Shown here: positions 60,341 through 64,000 of the stretch, piece after piece
Layout of the letters: each line of letters starts with the position of its first letter
How positions within the stretch are numbered: position 1 is the stretch's first letter
NCBI RefSeq assembly: GCF_004011505.1
Contig: NZ_SAUN01000001.1
Coordinates: 1,178,001 to 1,242,000 of the forward strand
Length of the DNA: 64,000 nt
Source of the DNA: Nonomuraea polychroma
GTDB taxonomy: Bacteria > Actinomycetota > Actinomycetes > Streptosporangiales > Streptosporangiaceae
Direction: 5' to 3'
Notes under the pieces: model-generated
The model's database searches: none
Told to the model about the DNA's origin: nothing
The model's input: only the letters and a program-made list of their open reading frames with translations
Made by a program: the position numbers and the translations under genes

Positions 60341-61558
60341 ATGTCTGAATGCAGGGTATGCGGCGGCGTAGTCGATGAATTCTTCGATTTCGGCCGCCAG
60401 CCATTGTCCGACGTATTCTGCAAGGAGGCCGCCCCGAGCGACGAATTCTTCTTCAGGCTGGCCGTCGGCGTGTGCGGCTCCTGCACGATGGTCCAGCTCA
60501 TGGAGGAAGTGCCGCGCGAGCGCATGTTCCACGAGGACTACCCGTACCGGTCCTCGGGTTCGGCGACCATGCGCGGCCACTTCGAGAAGGTGGCCCACAC
60601 CTTCCTCCAGACCGAGCTGACCGGCCCCGATCCGTTCATCGTGGAGATCGGCTGCAACGACGGCGCCATGCTGCGCAGCATCCAGGAGGCCGGCATCCGG
60701 CACTTGGGCGTCGAGCCGTCCGGTGGCGTCGCGGACGTGGCCCGCGCGGCGGGCGTGCAGGTGCGGACCGCGTTCTTCGAGGAGTCGACGGCGCGGGAGA
60801 TAGCGGCGGAGCACGGGCCGGCGAACGTGATTTACGCCGCCAACACCATCTGCCACATTCCCTATCTCGGCTCCATTTTCGCCGGAGTGTCGGCGCTGCT
60901 CGCCGACGACGGCGTATTCCTCTTCGAGGACCCGTATCTCGGGGAGATCGTCAAGCGCGCGTCCTTCGACCAGATCTACGACGAGCATTTCTATTTCTTC
61001 AGCGCCCACTCCGTGCGGGCGGCGGCGCGCCGCTTCGGCCTGGAACTGGTGGACGTCGAGCGGCTGCCGGTCCACGGCGGTGAGCTGCGGTACACGATCG
61101 CCCGCAGCGGCTCCCGGCCAGTGAGCGCGATGGTGACGGAGGTGCTGGCGGAAGAGGCGGAGCAGCGGCTTCACGACCCCGCGACGTTCCAGGATCTTGC
61201 CGCGCGCATCCGCCGCAACTGCCAGGACCTGGTCACGTTGTTGCGCGAGCTGAAGGACAAGGGGCGGCGTGTGGTCGCCTATGGCGCCACGGCCAAGAGC
61301 GCCACGGTCGCCAATTACTGCGGCATCGGGCCCGATCTGGTCTCGGCCGTCTACGACATCACCCCCGAGAAGCAGGGCCTGTACACGCCCGGCATGCACA
61401 TCCCAGTGCGGCCGATGGAGGAGTTCCACACTACGTATCCCGACTACACGCTGCTGTTCGCGTGGAACTTCGCCGACGAGATCCTCGCCAAGGAGTCGGG
61501 CTACCGCGACAGCGGAGGCAAATGGATCCTCTACGTTCCGGACGTGCACGTCCTCTGA
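60341..61558 (+). CDS. NDP-hexose C-methyltransferase (TylCIII/EvaC-like)
   Basis: The 405-residue sugar C-methyltransferase has three parts. The N-terminal zinc-binding part has Cys pairs (CRVCGGVVDEFFDFGRQPLS, VGVCGSCTMVQ). The SAM domain has IVEIGCNDGAML near residue 105, with EDPYLGEIV and YDEHFYFFSAHSV. The C-terminal Rossmann-like domain has VVAYGATAKSATVANYCGIG. This is the layout of TylCIII, EvaC and TcaB9, which put a methyl group on C3 of a 4-keto-2,6-dideoxysugar and so make branched sugars such as mycarose or vancosamine. No ribosome-binding site is visible before the ATG, and a direct repeat sits immediately upstream. The AbyU-like gene follows 31 bp later. Confidence 0.93.
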   Translation: MSECRVCGGVVDEFFDFGRQPLSDVFCKEAAPSDEFFFRLAVGVCGSCTMVQLMEEVPRERMFHEDYPYRSSGSATMRGHFEKVAHTFLQTELTGPDPFIVEIGCNDGAMLRSIQEAGIRHLGVEPSGGVADVARAAGVQVRTAFFEESTAREIAAEHGPANVIYAANTICHIPYLGSIFAGVSALLADDGVFLFEDPYLGEIVKRASFDQIYDEHFYFFSAHSVRAAARRFGLELVDVERLPVHGGELRYTIARSGSRPVSAMVTEVLAEEAEQRLHDPATFQDLAARIRRNCQDLVTLLRELKDKGRRVVAYGATAKSATVANYCGIGPDLVSAVYDITPEKQGLYTPGMHIPVRPMEEFHTTYPDYTLLFAWNFADEILAKESGYRDSGGKWILYVPDVHVL

Positions 61559-61589
61559 GCCGTCATCGCACCTATTTCAGGAGTTGGGC

Positions 61590-62162
61590 GTGAACGAGAC
61601 GACAGAAAAGCAGGAAATCGACGAACGCGCGATCGAGGTCGGCACCGAGGCGCTCCAGGAAACATTGGTGGATCCGGGGCCGCTCGACATCCGGGGGCTC
61701 GCGCTCGCGGCCGCTACTCGGGCCGGACGATACAAGCCCGGAGTCGACTCCGAAGAAGACGCCCTGGCCGCCTGCATCGTGCGGACGGTGACCGAGGTGG
61801 TCGAGAAGCTGACAGTCAGCGACGACAGCGACACGGCAGGCGTGGGAACCACCGTCGAATACGTGGACGCCTTCTCCGATGAGAACGGCAAGCGAGTGGG
61901 CACGATGACGGGTAATGCTGTGGTGGTGGCCATGGCTCCGCACATGTGGCAGTTCCATCGCAGCACGACGGAGTTCGACGACGGGACCATCGAGCACGTC
62001 GGCCTGGTGGACTGCACGGCGTTGATGCGTCGTATGACGCAGATTCACTCCATCGTCGGGACCAGCGGCGTGTACGAGGGCAAGACCGGATTCATGGCGT
62101 TCGAGCTGAGCGACCCGCACAAGCGACCGCCCCTGTTCTCCGTCACCTTCGTTCTCTGCTGA
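61590..62162 (+). CDS. Allene-oxide-cyclase-like barrel protein, candidate cyclase (AbyU/PyrI4-like)
   Basis: The 190-residue protein has a helical N-terminal extension (about 1-80) and a beta-barrel-like C-terminal part. The latter contains YVDAFSDENGKRVGTMTGN, STTEFDDGTIEHVGLVDC and IVGTSGVYEGKTGFMAFEL. The order and spacing of these blocks (D-E-x-G-x-x-x-G-T, L/F-x-D-G-x-I, G-T-S-G-x-Y-x-G-x-T-G-F) match my recollection of AbyU, PyrI4 and Tsn15. Those are allene-oxide-cyclase-fold enzymes that catalyse [4+2] cycloadditions in spirotetronate, spirotetramate and tetronasin pathways. The N-terminal extension recalls the lid of PyrI4. GTG start after AGGAG. No enzyme assignment can be certain from sequence alone, but cyclisation is the leading hypothesis. 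Confidence 0.7.
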   Translation: MNETTEKQEIDERAIEVGTEALQETLVDPGPLDIRGLALAAATRAGRYKPGVDSEEDALAACIVRTVTEVVEKLTVSDDSDTAGVGTTVEYVDAFSDENGKRVGTMTGNAVVVAMAPHMWQFHRSTTEFDDGTIEHVGLVDCTALMRRMTQIHSIVGTSGVYEGKTGFMAFELSDPHKRPPLFSVTFVLC

Positions 62163-62178
62163 CAAGCGGACCCCGGGA

Positions 62179-62212
62179 AGAGCCCGTCACGGCTGGTGCC
62201 GTGGCGGGCTCT
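62179..62212 (+). terminator. Hairpin terminator after the AbyU-like gene
   Basis: A 15-bp stem (62179-62193 and 62198-62212, one G-T pair) with a TGGT loop lies 17 bp after the stop codon. It ends the 58779-62162 operon. Confidence 0.8.
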
Positions 62213-62641
62213 GCAATTGCGGCGGGGGTTCCGCCGACCCGGCCGGCGAGCCGTGGCAAGGACAGGTCATGACCGAAGGACGGATGGCGACCCCTATTCA
62301 CAGGGGCACCTCGAAACGCTGGAGCACCAGGTAGTCGGCGCACCGGGGGTGATCGCGGCCTGCGCGCGCCGTCCGGGACGGCGCCGCTCGCCATCCGCCG
62401 TATGAATAAGACACTCGGGCGGAAAACCCCGCCGCGCTGAAATCGTATTCCGCGTGTTCGGGGCAGAGTCAATCAGGCCTAACTCTGGAGAGTCATGGCC
62501 TTTTAGCACTGCGTATTCATGGGGGTAGGGGTTCGTAGGGGTATACGACCGCCAAGCCTCTTCCTAGACTCTCCGTGAGGGAACTCGGATCGAATCTCCA
62601 AATGATCCTAACGGCGCTAGACCGGGGGAAGGGACACGATC
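62213..62641. other. Long untranslated region upstream of the SARP
   Basis: I see no convincing gene in these 429 bp. GC content falls toward the right and stop codons occur in all frames. It holds CTTTTAGCAC at about 62500 and the TAGGGGT direct repeat at 62526-62542. It probably contains the SARP promoter, with the transcript starting about 62560-62600 if the repeat overlaps the -35 region. Confidence 0.6.
62526..62542 (+). promoter_or_regulatory. TAGGGGT direct repeat upstream of the SARP
   Basis: TAGGGGTTCGTAGGGGT contains two perfect TAGGGGT heptamers 10 bp apart, about 100 bp before the possible leader ORF at 62642 and 300 bp before the SARP start. The same heptamer pair, slightly degenerate, occurs in the NRPS/Dieckmann divergent promoter, suggesting a shared activator or SARP autoregulation. 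Confidence 0.5.
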
Positions 62642-62845
62642 ATGACGTTACCTGCTGGCGCTCAGCTAAGCGGACTATCCGATGACGAGCCGACCTTACT
62701 CTGCCCGTACTCACGTGGTGTTGCGCAGTCCGGGCGGCGAAGAAACACGAGGTCACCCGCATTCTCGACGCTCCTCGCATTTCTTGATGACGGCCGGCGG
62801 CCGTCCCAGGCCAAACCGGTTAACAGTGAGGATCAGCGATCGTGA
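62642..62845 (+). CDS. Possible 67-aa leader ORF coupled to the SARP
   Basis: An ATG preceded by GGGGGAAGGG opens a 67-codon frame. Its TGA stop overlaps the SARP GTG start (GTGA at 62842-62845), the usual sign of translational coupling. Two TTA leucine codons occur, at 62648-62650 and 62696-62698, so translation could depend on the bldA-type tRNA. Third-position GC is low and the peptide has no recognisable domain. It may therefore be a regulatory leader or simply untranslated RNA. I include it as doubtful. Confidence 0.35.
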   Translation: MTLPAGAQLSGLSDDEPTLLCPYSRGVAQSGRRRNTRSPAFSTLLAFLDDGRRPSQAKPVNSEDQRS

Positions 62846-63627
62846 GATATGAGATATTGGGGCCGCTCAGGGTAGTAGATGAAGGCAGGCAGACCTTTAT
62901 CAGCGCACGGAAAATCGAGATTGTTCTCACCACTCTGCTGATTCGTTCTGGCCAGATCGTCACGCCCGATCAACTCATGGAAGAAATCTGGGGTTACAAT
63001 CCACCGCGCCGGGCCACGGCGGGTCTGCACGTCTACATTTCTCAGGTCAGGAAATTCCTGCACCGTCCGTGGCAGACGGAGAACCCCATCGTCACAAGGC
63101 CGCCCGGCTATCTGCTACGCCAGGGTGCGGACGAAGTCGACTACCAGTTGTTCCTGGAGCTGATCGAGCAGGGGCGCACGCTGATGCGGCAACGCCGCCC
63201 CGAGGAGGCCTCGGCGCTCCTGGAACGGGCGATCGGACTCTGGCGCGGCCCCGCGCTGGGCGACCCGCGCGGTGGGCCGATCCTCGAGGGCTTCGCGACC
63301 CGCATGATGGAGTCGCGCCTGGAATGCCTGGAGATGCTGGCCGACGCGCAGCTGGAGATGGGCCGCCACCGCGAGCTGGTGGGCAGGCTCTACTCGCTCG
63401 TCGCGGAGCACCCCCTGTGCGAGGCGTTCTACCGCCAGCTCATGCTGGCGTTGTACCGCTCGGAGCGTCAGGCCGATGCGCTGGAGGTCTACCAAACCGC
63501 GCGGCGGACGCTGAACGAGGAACTCGGCCTCGAACCATGCCAGGCGCTCAGGGACCTGCAGGCGGCGATCCTCGCCGCCGACGACCAGCTCCACCTCCAC
63601 GGATCATCCTTCGCCGCCGCTTCGTGA
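62842..63627 (+). CDS. SARP-family transcriptional regulator
   Basis: The 261-residue protein is of the small SARP type. An OmpR-like winged helix occupies about residues 1-95 (MRYEILGPLRVVDEGRQ, TPDQLMEEIWG, HVYISQVRKFLH and PPGYLL). A bacterial transcriptional activation domain spans about 100-245 (ALGDPRGGP, LECLEMLADAQLEMGRHREL, EALYR-like LMLALYRSERQADALEVYQ). SARPs bind heptamer direct repeats phased at about one helical turn near the -35 element. Such repeats are found before many genes of this cluster. The start is GTG, with no ribosome-binding site of its own, possibly coupled to a short leader ORF. A perfect terminator follows the stop codon. Confidence 0.93.
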   Translation: MRYEILGPLRVVDEGRQTFISARKIEIVLTTLLIRSGQIVTPDQLMEEIWGYNPPRRATAGLHVYISQVRKFLHRPWQTENPIVTRPPGYLLRQGADEVDYQLFLELIEQGRTLMRQRRPEEASALLERAIGLWRGPALGDPRGGPILEGFATRMMESRLECLEMLADAQLEMGRHRELVGRLYSLVAEHPLCEAFYRQLMLALYRSERQADALEVYQTARRTLNEELGLEPCQALRDLQAAILAADDQLHLHGSSFAAAS

Positions 63628-63637
63628 CACACCAAAA

Positions 63638-63665
63638 TGGGCCGGACCCTCAAGGGTCCGGCCCA
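63638..63665 (+). terminator. Terminator after the SARP gene
   Basis: A perfect 13-bp palindromic stem (TGGGCCGGACCCT and its complement) with a minimal loop lies 10 bp after the SARP stop. A putative group II intron begins five bases later. Confidence 0.88.
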
Positions 63666-63670
63666 CGCGC

Positions 63671-64000
63671 GTGTACGCCCGGCATGGGCGATTGCTTGGG
63701 GGTGAAAGTCCCCTGGAGGAAGAGGTAGTGCTAACTCCGAGCCGGAGGCAACTGCGTCGTCGTGAGGCGAGGTGGGGAGGAAGCCCGAGGCGAAACCCTG
63801 CACCGAGGAACGCGAACCGCGTATGAGGCATGCCAGCTGGGGTGAGCCTGCATGCTACGGCGAAGCCCGTCACTGCCAAGACGGCTGGTGTGTAAACGCG
63901 GCGGTTGCAGGGGGAAAGTGATCGTTCTTATCCGGGGAGGTCTGTCCGGGTGTCGGTTGTGCTGTCGTTGTCGCCGCGCCGACGGTGGTCATCGTGAGGT
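63671..64000 (+). mobile_element. Group II intron, 5' part (continues beyond the window)
   Basis: From GTGTAC at 63671 the sequence has the look of a bacterial group II intron. A GTG-type 5' end is followed at once by a CGCCC/GGGCG hairpin (63676-63690). Next come the GGGGTGAAAGTCCCCT element at about 63700-63715, a GGCAACT segment, and the purine-rich domain I pattern with GAGGCGAGGTGGGGAGG. The TTATCCGGGGAGGTCTG block near 63930 also recalls these elements. No protein-coding frame looks real here, as expected for domain I; a reverse transcriptase/maturase gene would lie beyond 64000. It sits five bases after a terminator hairpin, the preferred target of group IIC introns. Class and exact 5' end are inferred from memory of such elements. 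Confidence 0.7.

Noticed and set aside
61559..61589. Longer start for the AbyU-like protein reading back into the C-methyltransferase gene
   Set aside because: The upstream frame is antiphase to the methyltransferase and Arg/Ser-rich. GTG 61590 has AGGAG before it.

Overview
The window is high-GC actinomycete DNA: codons are strongly GC-ended, starts are GTG or TTG as well as ATG, and there is a SARP, a large LuxR-type (LAL) regulator and modular type I PKS genes. It may come from a Streptosporangiales-like genus, but that is a guess. Almost the whole window is one biosynthetic gene cluster, which I read as encoding a glycosylated 3-acyl tetramic acid made by a hybrid PKS-NRPS.

Layout. 1-1625 (+): an ABC exporter (ATPase cut by the window edge, permease) and a small XRE regulator, closed by a strong bidirectional terminator. 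36564 down to 1684 (-): the core operon, in transcription order a Dieckmann cyclase, an NDP-sugar 3-ketoreductase, four PKS genes, an FAD enzyme, an acyl-CoA carboxylase beta subunit and a methyltransferase. 36750-44682 (+): a C-A-PCP NRPS, then sugar genes (2,3-dehydratase, glycosyltransferase, RmlA, RmlB). 47783 down to 44782 (-): 4-ketoreductase, N,N-dimethyltransferase, glycosyltransferase. 47997-51364 (+): a 108-aa protein of unknown function and the LAL regulator. 52692 down to 51460 (-): a P450. 53001-56288 (+): TylB-type aminotransferase, crotonyl-CoA carboxylase/reductase, type II thioesterase. 58655 down to 56278 (-): glycosyltransferase and WecE-type 4-aminotransferase. 58779-62162 (+): PptH-like phosphoesterase, phosphopantetheinyl transferase, sugar C-methyltransferase and an allene-oxide-cyclase-like (AbyU/PyrI4-type) protein. 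62842-63627 (+): the SARP. After its terminator, a group II intron seems to begin and runs off the window.

Assembly logic (inference from domains). The loading module is KSQ-AT(malonyl)-ACP. Module 1 is KS-AT(methylmalonyl)-DH-KR-ACP, module 2 KS-AT(malonyl)-DH-KR-ACP, module 3 KS-AT(ethylmalonyl)-DH-ER-KR-ACP, module 4 KS-AT(malonyl)-KR-ACP, and module 5 KS-AT(malonyl)-psiKR-ACP with no thioesterase. The crotonyl-CoA carboxylase/reductase explains the ethylmalonyl unit. If every domain works, the chain is CH3-CH=C(CH3)-CH=CH-CH2-CH(C2H5)-CH(OH)-CH2-CO-CH2-CO-S-ACP. The NRPS would join it to a glycine-like amino acid and the Dieckmann cyclase would release a 3-acyl tetramate. The P450, the FAD enzyme and the AbyU-like protein are candidates for oxidation or cyclisation. 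Three glycosyltransferases match a set of sugar genes that could give up to three D-type 6-deoxysugars: a 3-dimethylamino, a 3-C-methyl and a 4-amino sugar.

Unusual features. Modules 2, 4 and 5 carry nearly identical KS-AT blocks of about 1.8-2 kb with an extreme His/Thr/Pro bias. A 15-bp tandem repeat of variable copy number lies in their KS-AT linkers. The module 5 copy has two one-base deletions in G runs that break its reading frame. A TTAG-type direct repeat with 10-11 bp spacing lies upstream of most transcription units, always in the same orientation relative to the gene, and probably marks the operator of the cluster regulator.
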